A stretch of 64,000 nucleotides of DNA from Telmatactis stephensoni (GCA_029948255.1 JALIZF010001450.1:248001-312000); one strand, 5' to 3'; shown: positions 10,691 to 22,054, counted from the stretch's first letter. Notes: generated from the letters alone by a model not told the origin. A program made the numbers and translations.

Positions 10691-11887
10691 CGTCACAAAT
10701 ATAAATAAATAATTGATTGTATACTTACTTCATATACTCCAAAAACCTTTGAGCAGTAAATATTGAAGGATAAATGAATACAATATACTGTAAAAGTATC
10801 CAATAGAATGTATTTTCATTTTGAAATATAATTGCATGAAATATAAATGAAAGAAATTCATAATTTAAATTTTCGAAATAGGTTAATAACATTCCCCTTG
10901 TTGGTAACTAAGGCATAGTTAACAATTTTTATCCAGACATTTATTTTGAATTTAATATTTGTGAAATCATCGATTTGGGAACCAACCAAACCGATATCCA
11001 GTATCCCAACATGGCGCTTTTCAAATAGTTATCTAATATCTGTCTCGGCCACCGTAACCAGATGAACGCTATAACATCCTTCAATTAAAGCAAAATCTTT
11101 TCTTAATTCTTGGTCAAAATTATTATTCAGATAAATATTAAGTCTTCAGAAACGAACTATAGACAAGAAAAATAAGCACTTTCGGGACACACAGCGCCAC
11201 ATGGAGAGCCTATTCCACTTTCCCGCTTCAATAAATCAAATTATTCGCATAGTGTTAAAATGTTTCCAAAAAGTTATTGCTCTGACAACCAAAGTCATCA
11301 ACCTTGGTGTGGAACTTACTCAGCGAAAAAATTAGTAACAAAAAACAAGAGGATAACTTACACTGTCTCCACAGTGAAATTAGTGAAGAACTGTGTTTCA
11401 ACAAATAATGCATATATTTTGTCAACTGCAAATGATACAACCACGCTTACCAACACACTGAAGTACGACGTAAATTCTAAAGCCAACTTCCTCGAGACAA
11501 GACGTTTCAGCTCAAGTAAAAACCATATCATTTTGCGCGACACAGCCATTCCGCCAAAACTGCGATGTTGACTCCATCAACAGATAGCACTTCGGAGAGA
11601 AACACCACTGAAGCTCGTTGATCGACTACATTGTGATATCCTCCGGACAAACTTCAAAAACTTGGAACGAGTAAATGGCCTTAAAAATCACTGAGGGGGA
11701 AGAGTTAGCCATGAAAAAATCTTGCCCGCGAAATTCAAAAATCACGAACACAAAGCTGCCACATAGTAAAATTGTAAAAACAAAGTCACGACACGCGGAT
11801 GAAGAAAATATTGACAGAAGAAAGCGAGAGAAAAACGTTAAAAATAGCGTGGAATGAAAATGAACGCAAATAAAACAATCTTACCGC
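10691..11887. other. AT-rich spacer inside the repeat province
   Basis: Open frames on both strands at 11255-11571 overlap one another, lack domains and look like chance. No repeat partner seen. Confidence 0.45.
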
Positions 11888-12084
11888 TAAAAATTTGCAA
11901 ATGAAAACCAAGAGCTGAAAAATAAAGCTACCTACTTTTCAAATTTTTCATGGCAAAGCTCCCCTATAGGGGGGTAACCAGATAATCAATTCCAACATCT
12001 CGGCCCCAGGCCTCCCACTGTTTTACATCAGTCATTCAAAATGAGGGATAACATAAAAACCATTATTGCTAACAATAATACCCT
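11888..12084. repeat. 197-bp direct repeat, copy 2 (right border)
   Basis: Same sequence and orientation as 6002-6198. Unlike copy 1 it is followed by single-copy-looking sequence (ATCTAAAGG) and not by the 61-bp repeat. Confidence 0.7.
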
Positions 12085-12891
12085 ATCTAAAGGACTCTGC
12101 CTTTGTCGTTGAGTATAAAATGTATGTTCAACAGAGAAGACTTTGTAATTGTTGGCTTTTTGTTTATTAGAAAGAAGATATTGAGAAAACTGCTACAGTC
12201 AAAACGTTACCAGTGCAAGATAAGTCAAAAGCCAATCACAAGAAGGTACAAATAATCATCAAACATTAAGTAAATAAGATTAAAGCGCAATTATTCTCTA
12301 CAACTCTGCATAGATAAAATTTCCAGTATATTTACATACAGGTTTATTCTATGTAGCTTATTCCTGTATCCAATACTGAGGGAGATAGAGGAAGGGGTTT
12401 GAAATGAAAGAAGGGATCTACAGGCTGTATAAACTAATTACTACCCTAATCCTGAACAGACACTTGCAACAACACTGATACCCCCAACCCACCCCTACCC
12501 CCTAAGTAGCTAAGACAAAGCTAGGTTTCCCTTCAATAATATAATGTTCGAGGAATGATGTAGGCGATCAAGCAAAAACAAAACAACAAAACAAAACAAA
12601 ACAAACAACAACAACAACAAAACATAAGGCATTCGGACTTTGTGAAAGTAGAGAATAGGCTAGGGAATAAATACTGTGCTCCTATGCTCCTCTTTCCTAC
12701 CTGAAGAAACTTAGGCTATATGTATCGGTTTGCAAGAGCTAAGCTTCAACAACAACAACAACAACACACATTAATGTAACAACAGCTTAGGCCTGCATAC
12801 AATTTTGGTGGCCGTAAAAAGAAAAAAAGGCTATATTTGGAATAAATTTGATGAGAAGTGATTTGTTAATGCAGGTTCAAGAATTGTGTAG
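12085..12891. other. Intergenic with (CAACAA)n microsatellites
   Basis: An AAAAC/CAA-type microsatellite lies at about 12574-12625 and a shorter (CAA)n at 12748-12768. Nothing else recognised. Confidence 0.7.
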
Positions 12892-13078
12892 TTCCAGAAA
12901 ATATCCATACCCCCCACCACAAATTTAAGGGGATTGAAAATTCTGGAGGGAAAAAGGGTCAGAGAAAGAACAAAATTACACAGTTTGTATGGAAGAAAAA
13001 TGGAAGTTCCAGGGGATAAGGTGGTCCATTTACAAATTCCCTCCATGATGGGGGCCGTTATGTGGATATTTTCTGGAA
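12892..13078. mobile_element. 187-bp MITE with TTCCAGAAAATATCCA ends
   Basis: Perfect 16-bp terminal inverted repeats lie at 12892-12907 and 13063-13078. They extend imperfectly inward through a C-run on the left and a G-run on the right. The interior is purine-rich and non-coding. An open frame running through it to 13134 is a by-product. Confidence 0.7.
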
Positions 13079-13463
13079 ATACACATTGTCAAATAACTCA
13101 TACCAATAATTATTCTTTTTTTTCTTTAGAATGAAGGACATTCTGTTTATGGAGTATTTCGATTGGGTATTTTTGTTGGTATGTGTGTGGTCTTGTTTAC
13201 TGTAATGATTGTAGCAGGTATGTGTAAAGTTACAAGTTGAGAATTTTCATCAATAAAAGACTTTTTATAAAAAAAAGTTAAATTGATCAAAGTTTAGATT
13301 GAAAATCTTGCCTGACCCAGGCCTTAATTTGCTTTAGAAAACTACATTAAGGGCTGATTAATTCACACTTAAGTGAGTGGTATACATGCAGAAAGCAACA
13401 TTCACAGGCAGGAAATTATAGTTATATGAGAAAAGATGAGCAGTAAATGCTTGTGCATGTCAC

Positions 13464-13794
13464 AGGGAGCCCATGCACAGCTACTGGTAGCAATGGTAGA
13501 TTCAGCTAGCTGATTTTTTTGAGTTAATTGGATTACATTAGGAGTGGCCGTTTGGTCTCTTGTGCTATGTTACGTTACTTCAGTGGCTTATTAACAAATT
13601 AGTAAATTCAAATTTGAATTCCGACCAATCCAGAAACTGCTCTTAACGCTAATCCAATAAGCCACTGAAATTTGAGAAACTAAGTAACATGACATGGCAC
13701 AAGAGACCAAACGGTCACTCCTAATGTAATCCAATTAACTGGAAAAAAAATAATTAGCTGAATCTACCATTGCTACCAGTAGCTGTGGGCTTTT
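13464..13794. mobile_element. 331-bp palindromic MITE
   Basis: Arms of about 120 bp: CAGCTACTGGTAGCAATGG near 13478 is the reverse complement of the block near 13765-13785. GTCAC flanks both ends (13459-13463 and 13795-13799) as a likely 5-bp target duplication. Both arms contain AAGAGACCAAACGG or its complement. Confidence 0.75.
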
Positions 13795-14033
13795 GTCACT
13801 AGTATGAATCTCAGCTGTAGACTGAGAGTCAAAAGGCTCCAAACAGTAAGTTGTTTGGGAGTGAATGGTACTATAGGGTATGCTAAATTGTTATGTATAT
13901 ATGCAAATACCTTTTTGATCAACCCTCAAATACTGATACCATTGGATTTGATATATCCATTGGACACTTAATGGTAGTCCCTATTTTACTATACATTTTC
14001 ATATTCCAAGCAAAAGTTTTACTGAAGCAGAAC

Positions 14034-14404
14034 TGTGACTACCATTTGTGGTCATGTGATTTTCAGTCACGTGATATATTTGAGCACGAGGTGTTTAAGC
14101 TGTACTAGGTTGTACGATCGAGTAATGGATCGAAGAGATCACAGATAATTCGTTGAGTTAAGAGCCATACAGTCCGGTAAGGATACAGTCATTAGTTTTA
14201 TTAATTGTAAACCGATGTAACATCAGAAATTGTAATAATTTTGTGTAGAAAACCGCTATGTCTACGGCCGCCGCCGCCTCGACTATCATCGACATCGACA
14301 AGAAGCAGTAGTTGTTGTGTTCATGGAAATAAAGATATGTGTGTTTTTATGGCGTGTTTTTGGTCCCAAGTTAGCTCAACGATGACTCCTATGGAGGAGT
14401 AATA
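14034..14404 (+). repeat. BEL/Pao 5' LTR
   Basis: Begins TGTGACTACC and ends GGAGGAGTAATA. It carries an AATAAA signal at 14328-14333, where LTR polyadenylation would be expected, and a CGCCGCCGCCTCG patch. Boundaries were set where the two LTRs stop matching. No convincing tRNA primer site was identified right after the LTR. Confidence 0.93.
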
Positions 14405-14460
14405 GTTTTCGGACTTTGGTTGAGGTTGTGCTTCGTGTGGTACGGAGAAAATCTCTGAAA

Positions 14461-14751
14461 ATGTCTGTGAAATCGTGTCCTGAGGATGGACAAACTTCGA
14501 TGGCGGTCACCGAAGAAGACGATGTTTACAGTGAAATAACTCCAAGGGGAGTCAGAAGAAGAACAGTCAGAACATTCACGGGTGTGAAAGAAGAATTGCT
14601 TAATAGTTTAACCAAGTCCAGAGGTGGATTTGTGGCTTCAATGACAAGATTTCAACGAGAAATCCAGGCGTCAATTGAAAACGATGGTGAGTTGAGTGAC
14701 GTAGAAATGAAATTGACAACATACAACAACCCAGGTGAACGGAGATTTTAA
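14461..14751 (+). CDS. gag: BEL/Pao gag, N-terminal exon or severed 5' piece
   Basis: Starts 57 bases after the 5' LTR and is open to TAA at 14749-14751. The ATG at 14461 is chosen as the first ATG of a frame that is open back to about 14416. The product is about 96 residues and charged, with a basic patch (RGVRRRTVRTFTGVKEELL) and a helical segment (SMTRFQREIQASIE). The long Gag-Pol frame downstream has no ATG until about residue 52 and opens with a heptad-like segment, so this piece reads as its missing N-terminus. The last residues after about 14734 probably come from the interrupting segment. Whether the two parts are joined by splicing is unproven. Confidence 0.6.
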   Translation: MSVKSCPEDGQTSMAVTEEDDVYSEITPRGVRRRTVRTFTGVKEELLNSLTKSRGGFVASMTRFQREIQASIENDGELSDVEMKLTTYNNPGERRF

Positions 14752-15599
14752 TTTCAACCAATCAGAGCGCATTCAGCATTTTTGCGACCGGCCCTCATCC
14801 CCAGGCTACTTACTTCACGGTCGGCGAGTATGTGAATCCGCCATTTGGCAACTGGAGTTTATAGTTAAATTGTTTTTCATCAAGATATGTGGTAAACAAC
14901 TGTAAATTTAGTCTTCTTCCTGCGTCTAACGTGTAAGTAATTGTTGTACAAATGTTTGTAAGTTTTTATAATAAACTTTTGATTTGGCAATGTGTACTGT
15001 ACTTAATTCGTATTCCGTTCAGTTGACAAATCTAAAAGTTATTAGCGAATTCATGCAGGTGTAGACTCGCCAAAACCCTCAAGTATACTTCCATGTTGAA
15101 AAAAACACATTTTTAAAATCATAGCCCTTATTTATACTGCTGTAAAGCACGATATTCTGTTTGTAAACTGATTTTTTTGGGGAGGCTCGCACTATCAACA
15201 CGCTCGCCTCGGTCAACTCTCAAAATCACGTATGTTTTTATTGCATTTTAGCCTAAAATAAAATTCAAGTATTGTCACCAAATAAAAAAAGGCAAGATTT
15301 CGAGTCAAAATAAGTTTCGTAACAAAGATAATAGCGATGAAATGTGCTTACATACTCGCTTTAGGAGTGGAATATTTTCGCAGAATGATAAGTTCTTAGC
15401 TCCTTCAAAATATCGTGACGGTATTGCGTGACACAGTTTTGATCGCTGATAAAACGATGGCAAAGGGACAGGAGCAGTCAAAAATTCAAGGGAGACTTCT
15501 TTCAAACTCTTTTGCTAAATTATGTGATTAAAAGCTTTCAGAAATAATTTTTCTGAAATTTTGCTTGTTCATCAAGGGAAAAAAGGACCTGGGAACCAG
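14735..15599 (+). other. Segment splitting gag: intron candidate or inserted element
   Basis: A GT at 14735-14736 after CCAG and an AG at 15598-15599 would define an 865-bp intron whose removal puts the two gag frames in register. Alternatively, the outer parts look like imperfect terminal inverted repeats: TGAACGG at 14736 pairs with CCGTTCA ending 15648, and CGACCGGCCCT near 14783 with a complementary block near 15594-15607. That suggests a transposon insertion of about 913 bp, which is also frame-compatible. The segment is AT-rich with no ORF of note. Confidence 0.5.
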
Positions 15600-15610
15600 G
15601 GCCGGTCATT

Positions 15611-18600
15611 TTGTCCAATCCTGCCTTGCGCGCCGCGCTCACCGTTCATCTGGACGTTTGGATCAAATATGTTAATGTGCACGAAAGGATCCTGCAATTA
15701 CTAGATTCTGAGGAAGAAAAGTTGAAGGCTTGTTCACATTATGAGGATCAGAGAAACAAAAGGATGAATTTGGAGTTGTTAGTGTCATCGTGGCGTAGAA
15801 TAACGAACGATAGACTTGAAAGGAGCGTAATTACCAGTGTAAATAAAACACAATTATCTCGTCGGAGCAGTAAATATTCGAAACCAAATTCAAAATTGTC
15901 GACGTTATCTCAAAGAAAGGAGTCGCTGGCGTTAGCTGAGCTAAAGGTTCGTCAAATTAGTAGAAGACAGGAATTATCACGGAAGAGGAGTGAATTACAA
16001 TTTGAAGAGGAAATTATGAACGCGGAGATGGAATTGGAGGAAGCTAGAACTCGTTTAAAGGTGTGTGAGGATGACAGTGCAGAAGCTGATAAATCGTCAC
16101 AGGATTTAGATGGTATGGACGAATATTTTAATGATGCTATCAAACTGTTATTATCAAAGGATAATAATGATGACCATGATATTGTACCAAATGAAAATGT
16201 AGATAATGATAAAACGAAAGACGATTATGTGGGATTGAATATCAATGATAATGCGACTATAACTGTACCTAATGTTACTATGACATCTACACCAATTTGT
16301 GCATCTTCTGGTGATAATAGTGCTCAAATGAGTTCATTAATACAAGTTAAAACCACTGACACACTGCATCCTGGTATGTCATCGACAGCAGTGTTATCTA
16401 CAAGTTCCACCTTTCAAAGTTTGTCATCTATGTACGCATCGCCTACTTATACAACTCCAACAGTTTCTAAAGATGTATGTGTAACAACAACAATGCCTAC
16501 TATATCATCAGTGCTCAGTGACCGACCTAAAGTTGTTAATCCAAGTGTGTCTGTATATTCATCAGTTATAACCACATCTGATAATTCTGAAAGTAACATT
16601 TCACCCAACTGCTCAGTGTCAGCAGCTCCATTGAACGTTTGTCTTTCAAAGACAAAATTAAACAGCGAGTCTTTATCAGTTTTGCAAGACCCACCCAAGT
16701 TTGTTAACAGTTCAAATACGTCCACGCCAGCAATACCTGGATGTGACACTTCTCAAAGTGTTACACAGTCTGTGTGTTCTGTTCCTTCAAGTGTATCATG
16801 TGAAACAAGTATTAACAGCTTCACATACCCATCAGCAAAGCCATCTGTTTCTAGTGAACAGAGTGAGCTATGTAGTAAGAAGCCCTTGGAAAAAACAACT
16901 CTGATAGATGAGTATAACCCAAGTGAGCAGATAGTTAAAGCACTGACACAAGTGGTTAACACCCCCAAGATTGAGTACTTTCATTTCGATGGAGATCCCA
17001 CGAGATACATTTCCTTTATACATAACTTCGAGACGTGTTTAGAGAGGGACATTGTTGAGGATTCAAGAAAGCTGCAATTATTGATACAGCACTGTACTGG
17101 CAAAGCTCGAGAGGCAATTGAAAGTTGTGTAAACCTGCCAGAGGATATAGCTTATCAAACTGCTAAAGAAACATTGAAAGAAAACTTTGGTAAACCGTAT
17201 GTGATTGCTAAAGTCTACTTACAGAAGTTAGAGAGTCTTCCAGCGATAAAGAAGTTCGATGGTCCTACATTGTTAGCCTTTGCTCGACAGCTTACTGAAG
17301 CTGAAAGAACATTACGTGGAATGGGAACTGAATATGTCAGTGACATAGATCATGTGAACACTCTGAGGATGCTTAATAAGAAACTACCACTGTTCCTGCG
17401 GTCAAGGTGGACCGAAACGGCTGGAAAGATTATCGAATCAGGAAAAAGACCTAGGTTTGTTGATTTCTTGAACTTTGTTAAAGAGAGAGCCAAGCTTGTT
17501 AATAATGAGTTTGGTGAAGACCTAAATGTGACCGTTTCCAAGGAAAGGGGTAAGGACAAACCAAGACGAGAAGGCCACGCCCAAAGGGTAACAACGTTTG
17601 TTACTAGTCTGAATTCCAACCAAACCAGGAACAACACAAAGTCCCAGAAGAGAAGATGTTTTCAATGTTCTGATGAGCACAACATATGGAAATGCGACGC
17701 ATTTAAAGAACTAACGTACAAACAGAAGAAAGACGTAGTCAGAAAACACAGACTTTGTATGCGGTGTCTTGGTGAAGGACATTTCATGAATGACTGTAGT
17801 AAAACCGAATTCAAGTGCCAAAAAGAGGGATGTAAAGAGCTTCACCATACACTTCTGCATCCACCATGTAATGGACAAGACACAAGTTCTACCAGTCCAA
17901 GTAATGATCAGACAACCAAACAAAATACAGTATACAGTGGTGTTATATCTGCGGCAACTGGGGCCGGTGACAAACGAGTATGTCTTGGAGTGATTCCAGT
18001 TAAAGTGCAAGCAAGGGATGGCAGTAAATGTGTTTCGACTTGTGCATTGTTAGACAGTGGCTCAGAGGTGACTTTGTGTCACGAGAAATTGTGTGAAGAA
18101 CTGAATCTCGAAGGTAACAAGATTGAATATACGCTGTCTGGAATAACAGGATCAACAAAGGTGAAAAGTAAGACAGTTGACATTACGGTTATGTCAATGG
18201 ATGATAATTTTACTGTCGAACTTGACAATGTGCGAACTGTGAAAGAAATGCCAATCTCTTCTTGTTGCATCGTGAGATCTAAAGATTTAAAAGGATGGCC
18301 TCACTTAAGCGAAGTAAACATTTGTGAATTGGAGAACAAGGAAGTTATGTTGCTGATTGGCGCGAAAGAAAACCCTGGATTGTTCGTACCAGTAGAAACA
18401 AGGATGCGAGAATACAACGAGCCGGTAGCCATACGATACAACTTAGGCTGGACGGTGATTGGACCGGTTGGAGGAAATAAAGCCGACTGCAAGTGCTCAG
18501 TTAATTACGTGCGCACCGTGGAATTATTTACAGACACAGAGACGACCGACACTTTGAACAAAGAAGATGTTGAAACAAAGCAACAGATGCTAGATGAAGA

Positions 18601-21600
18601 TCTAGAACAGCAGCTACAACGTTTATGGAAAACGGACTTCACCGATTCTGTTGTTAACGGTAAAACTACTAACTCCGTGGAAGATAAGAGAGCTTTGGAG
18701 TACATGGAAAAAACGTTAGTTAAAGTTGACGGTCACTACCAAGTGGGAATGCCATGGCGGAACGACCCTCCACGATTACCAAACAACAAAGCGATGGCGT
18801 TAAGAAGATGTGCGCTATTGAAGAAACGACTCATGAGAGATGAAGATCTATTCAGGAAATACAAAACCGCAATGGGTGATTACATCTTGCAGGGTCATGC
18901 GGAAAGGGTGCCAGACAAAGACTTAACTACAACAACAACGTGGTACTTACCGCATCATCCGGTGGTACACCCATTGAAACCAGAAAAGGTCCGCATCGTA
19001 TTCGACTGTGCTGCGAAGTTTGCCGGGACTTCCTTGAATCAAGAGCTGTTACAAGGACCCGATTTGACGAACCAGTTAACTGGTGTATTAACACGCTTTA
19101 GACAAGATCGCGTTGGGATCGTCGCGGACGTAGAAGGCATGTTCCATCAGGTTTTGGTGGCACCAAGGGATTGTGATGTACTCAGATTTCTGTGGTGGAG
19201 AGATGGGGACTTGTCAAACGAGTTAGAAGATTACAGAATGGTAAAGCACGTGTTTGGAGCGACATCCTCGCCAAGCATAGCGAACCTTTGTCTACGAAAG
19301 ACTGCAGAGCTTGACAATGAAGGTATTGATTGTGAGGTAACAGAAACCGTCAAGACGAATATGTACGTGGATGACCTAATGAAGTCTACCGACTCTTCGG
19401 AGAAGGCGATTACCTTAACAAAACAGTTGTGTGACTTGTTGTCGAGAGGTGGCTTTCGACTGACTAAATGGTATAGTAATGACAGAGCCGTCTTGGCGTC
19501 TATACCTGAGAGCGAAAGAGCGAAGTCTGTCGTCGATTTGGACATCGAAAGATTACCTACCCAGAGTGCGTTGGGATTAAAGTGGAATACAGAGGACGAC
19601 AAGTTCGTGTGGAATGTATCAGACGGAGCATTGCGAGCGATAAAAGAGAAGCCATTTACTCGCCGAGGAGTGGTATCCGTCGCCTACTCTTTATTTGATC
19701 CACTCGGGTTTATAGCGCCCTTCATTATGAAAGCTAAGTTAATGTTACAGATGTTAAGTCGAAAGGGTCTACGTTGGGACGAAACCATGAAAGAAGAAGA
19801 TAGCAAGATGTGGATACGTTGGCAGGAAGATTTGCCTAAGCTTCGTGAAGTTCAAGTGGAGCGTTGTTTTCAGCCCGAAGGATTCGGTCAAGTAAAGAAC
19901 ACTGAACTGCATTTATTCTCCGACGCTTCACGCGTTGGTTATTCAGCTGTAGCATACTTACGCCTCGAGAACCACGAAGGCAGAGTGTATTGTAGTATGG
20001 TGATGGGAAAGGCTAGAGTAGCCCCCTTACGTGAAATATCTATCCCAAGATTAGAACTGACTGCAGCGGTCATTTCTGTGAAGCTGAGCAAAGTTATCCA
20101 GGAGCAATTGGAATGGAAAGTTCAACGTGTCGTCTATTGGACAGATTCGACTTCTGTATTAAAGTGCATCAATAACACAACAAAGCGGTTCCATACGTTC
20201 GAGTCCAACCGACTCACTATTATACACGATGGGTCAACACCTTCACAGTGGAGACACGTTAACAGAGAGGTAAATCCTGCTGATGATGGGTCAAAGGGAT
20301 TAAGAATGGCTGACATGTTGAAGAGTGATCGTTGGTGCAGAGGACCACAGTTTTTATGGAAGGATGAAAGCTTTTGGCCAAAGATGATATTAATCCCGGT
20401 GATGACAGATGATGATGAAGAAGTGAGAAAAGAATGTCAGATTTATGCCTCTTCTACACAGAGGAGCATCTTAGATGATCTCATCGTGTCCTATTCTTCC
20501 TGGTGGAGCCTGAGAAAGGCAGTAGCGTGGTTGCTGAGATATAAAATGTTCTTACGAGACAAGGTTCGCAGAAGAAAATCAATTTCTGAAAGAAAACAGA
20601 ATCAGCTGAATCGAGGAATGCTCACAGTCCATGAAATCAACGAAGCAGAAAGGGTTATTCTTATCCATGTTCAAGTGACGGAATTTCCAGAAGCTGTGAA
20701 GACGATTACTTCAAAGAAAGGCGAGGATGAAAGACACATCAAGAAAGGTCTGAGAGACGTTGGTGCCTCTGTCTACAAGCTGAATCCCATTATAAGGAAC
20801 GGAGTGCTGAGAGTTGGGGGACGTTTATCAAATGCAAGTCTTAGTGATGAGTCTAAGCATCCGACAATACTTCCATACAAGCATCATGTAACAGATTTGA
20901 TCATAAAACACCATCACGCAAGCATGGGACATATGGGACAAGAATCGGTTTTATCTTCCTTGCGAAGAAAGTACTGGATCGTGAAAGGTCGATCAGCGGT
21001 CAGACGAGTAATCGGAAAGTGTGTCAACTGTCAAAGACAAAGTGCCCGGCCTGGACAGCAGTTGATGGCGGACTTACCTCGAGATAGGATAACGCCAAAC
21101 CAGCCACCGTTTGCCTACGTTGGCGTGGATTATTTCGGACCCTTTGAAGTAAAACAAGGACGATCTCGTGTGAAAAGATACGGTTGTCTCTTCACATGTT
21201 TGAATACGCGTGCGGTCCACATAGAAATAGCACATTCTTTAGATACCAGCTCGATGATAAACGCCCTCAGAAGATTTATCAGTCTTCGAGGATACCCAGA
21301 AGAAATAAGGAGCGATCAAGGTACCAATTTTGTAAGCGCTGATAAAGAGCTTAAAGAGGCTTTGAAAGAACTAGATCAAACAAAGTTGAATAGCTACTGT
21401 GCCCTTAAAGAAATACAATGGAACTTCAATCCACCAAGCTCAAGCCACATGGGCGGGGCATGGGAGCGAATGATTAGCTCCGTGCGACGAATTCTGAAAT
21501 CCATTATGAGAGAGCAGCTGGTTAATGATGAAGTTTTGTCAACCGTCATGGCAGAAGTGGTTTACATTCTGAATTCAAGACCTCTTACGCGTAATAGTGA

Positions 21601-22054
21601 CAGCCCACTAGATGATCTACCCTTGACGCCGAATCATTTATTGCATCTAAGACCAAGTCCCAGTTTACCACCTGGCATATTTTCTAAGGATGATAGTTAT
21701 GTAAAACGTTCGTGGAGACAAGCACAATACCTTGCCAGTATTTTTTGGCGTCGCTGGACAAAGGAGTATGTTCCAACCTTGATAGAGAGAAAGAAGTGGA
21801 ATCTACCCAAAAGAAACTTACAAGTAGGAGACCTGGTGCTTTTAGCGGATGAAACGTATCCAAGAGGAGAATGGCCATTAGCGAAAGTGCTGGAAGTTAC
21901 GTTGAGCAAAGATGGTTATGTACGTTCGGCCAAGGTCAAGACGAGTTCAACCGTCGCTACTCGAGTTCGACGACAGCGCAAGGGTGAATGGAAAGCAAGC
22001 ACTACAATACTGACAAGGCCAGTAACAAAGCTATGCCTACTGGAGATGGACTGA
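15611..22054 (+). CDS. gag-pol: BEL/Pao Gag-Pol polyprotein
   Basis: An uninterrupted frame of 2147 codons. An N-terminal coiled-coil-like region (residues about 1-150) leads to a Ser/Thr-rich linker and a DUF1759-type Gag domain near 450-600. Two zinc knuckles follow (CFQC at about 683, CMRC at about 717). The aspartic protease has LLDSGSEVTLC near 811-823. Reverse transcriptase has YVDD near 1252, followed by RNase H. The integrase has a zinc-binding region with H.GHMGQ and CVNCQ near 1766-1805, then a catalytic core with D in VGVDYFGPF (about 1838), D in RSDQGTNF (about 1901) and E in GGAWERM (about 1948). The C-terminal DUF5641-type segment has PRGEWPLAKV. It encodes copying and integration of the element in cytoplasmic particles and nucleus. 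No stop or frameshift is seen. The apparent start is not an ATG, because the 5' end of gag lies upstream at 14461. Confidence 0.95.
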   Translation: MSNPALRAALTVHLDVWIKYVNVHERILQLLDSEEEKLKACSHYEDQRNKRMNLELLVSSWRRITNDRLERSVITSVNKTQLSRRSSKYSKPNSKLSTLSQRKESLALAELKVRQISRRQELSRKRSELQFEEEIMNAEMELEEARTRLKVCEDDSAEADKSSQDLDGMDEYFNDAIKLLLSKDNNDDHDIVPNENVDNDKTKDDYVGLNINDNATITVPNVTMTSTPICASSGDNSAQMSSLIQVKTTDTLHPGMSSTAVLSTSSTFQSLSSMYASPTYTTPTVSKDVCVTTTMPTISSVLSDRPKVVNPSVSVYSSVITTSDNSESNISPNCSVSAAPLNVCLSKTKLNSESLSVLQDPPKFVNSSNTSTPAIPGCDTSQSVTQSVCSVPSSVSCETSINSFTYPSAKPSVSSEQSELCSKKPLEKTTLIDEYNPSEQIVKALTQVVNTPKIEYFHFDGDPTRYISFIHNFETCLERDIVEDSRKLQLLIQHCTGKAREAIESCVNLPEDIAYQTAKETLKENFGKPYVIAKVYLQKLESLPAIKKFDGPTLLAFARQLTEAERTLRGMGTEYVSDIDHVNTLRMLNKKLPLFLRSRWTETAGKIIESGKRPRFVDFLNFVKERAKLVNNEFGEDLNVTVSKERGKDKPRREGHAQRVTTFVTSLNSNQTRNNTKSQKRRCFQCSDEHNIWKCDAFKELTYKQKKDVVRKHRLCMRCLGEGHFMNDCSKTEFKCQKEGCKELHHTLLHPPCNGQDTSSTSPSNDQTTKQNTVYSGVISAATGAGDKRVCLGVIPVKVQARDGSKCVSTCALLDSGSEVTLCHEKLCEELNLEGNKIEYTLSGITGSTKVKSKTVDITVMSMDDNFTVELDNVRTVKEMPISSCCIVRSKDLKGWPHLSEVNICELENKEVMLLIGAKENPGLFVPVETRMREYNEPVAIRYNLGWTVIGPVGGNKADCKCSVNYVRTVELFTDTETTDTLNKEDVETKQQMLDEDLEQQLQRLWKTDFTDSVVNGKTTNSVEDKRALEYMEKTLVKVDGHYQVGMPWRNDPPRLPNNKAMALRRCALLKKRLMRDEDLFRKYKTAMGDYILQGHAERVPDKDLTTTTTWYLPHHPVVHPLKPEKVRIVFDCAAKFAGTSLNQELLQGPDLTNQLTGVLTRFRQDRVGIVADVEGMFHQVLVAPRDCDVLRFLWWRDGDLSNELEDYRMVKHVFGATSSPSIANLCLRKTAELDNEGIDCEVTETVKTNMYVDDLMKSTDSSEKAITLTKQLCDLLSRGGFRLTKWYSNDRAVLASIPESERAKSVVDLDIERLPTQSALGLKWNTEDDKFVWNVSDGALRAIKEKPFTRRGVVSVAYSLFDPLGFIAPFIMKAKLMLQMLSRKGLRWDETMKEEDSKMWIRWQEDLPKLREVQVERCFQPEGFGQVKNTELHLFSDASRVGYSAVAYLRLENHEGRVYCSMVMGKARVAPLREISIPRLELTAAVISVKLSKVIQEQLEWKVQRVVYWTDSTSVLKCINNTTKRFHTFESNRLTIIHDGSTPSQWRHVNREVNPADDGSKGLRMADMLKSDRWCRGPQFLWKDESFWPKMILIPVMTDDDEEVRKECQIYASSTQRSILDDLIVSYSSWWSLRKAVAWLLRYKMFLRDKVRRRKSISERKQNQLNRGMLTVHEINEAERVILIHVQVTEFPEAVKTITSKKGEDERHIKKGLRDVGASVYKLNPIIRNGVLRVGGRLSNASLSDESKHPTILPYKHHVTDLIIKHHHASMGHMGQESVLSSLRRKYWIVKGRSAVRRVIGKCVNCQRQSARPGQQLMADLPRDRITPNQPPFAYVGVDYFGPFEVKQGRSRVKRYGCLFTCLNTRAVHIEIAHSLDTSSMINALRRFISLRGYPEEIRSDQGTNFVSADKELKEALKELDQTKLNSYCALKEIQWNFNPPSSSHMGGAWERMISSVRRILKSIMREQLVNDEVLSTVMAEVVYILNSRPLTRNSDSPLDDLPLTPNHLLHLRPSPSLPPGIFSKDDSYVKRSWRQAQYLASIFWRRWTKEYVPTLIERKKWNLPKRNLQVGDLVLLADETYPRGEWPLAKVLEVTLSKDGYVRSAKVKTSSTVATRVRRQRKGEWKASTTILTRPVTKLCLLEMD

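Noticed and set aside
11255..11571. Overlapping open frames of 60-103 codons on both strands
   Set aside because: No domain, no conservation between copies, antisense overlap.
16447..16968. Open frames antisense to the BEL polyprotein
   Set aside because: Shadows of the long coding frame, no independent support.
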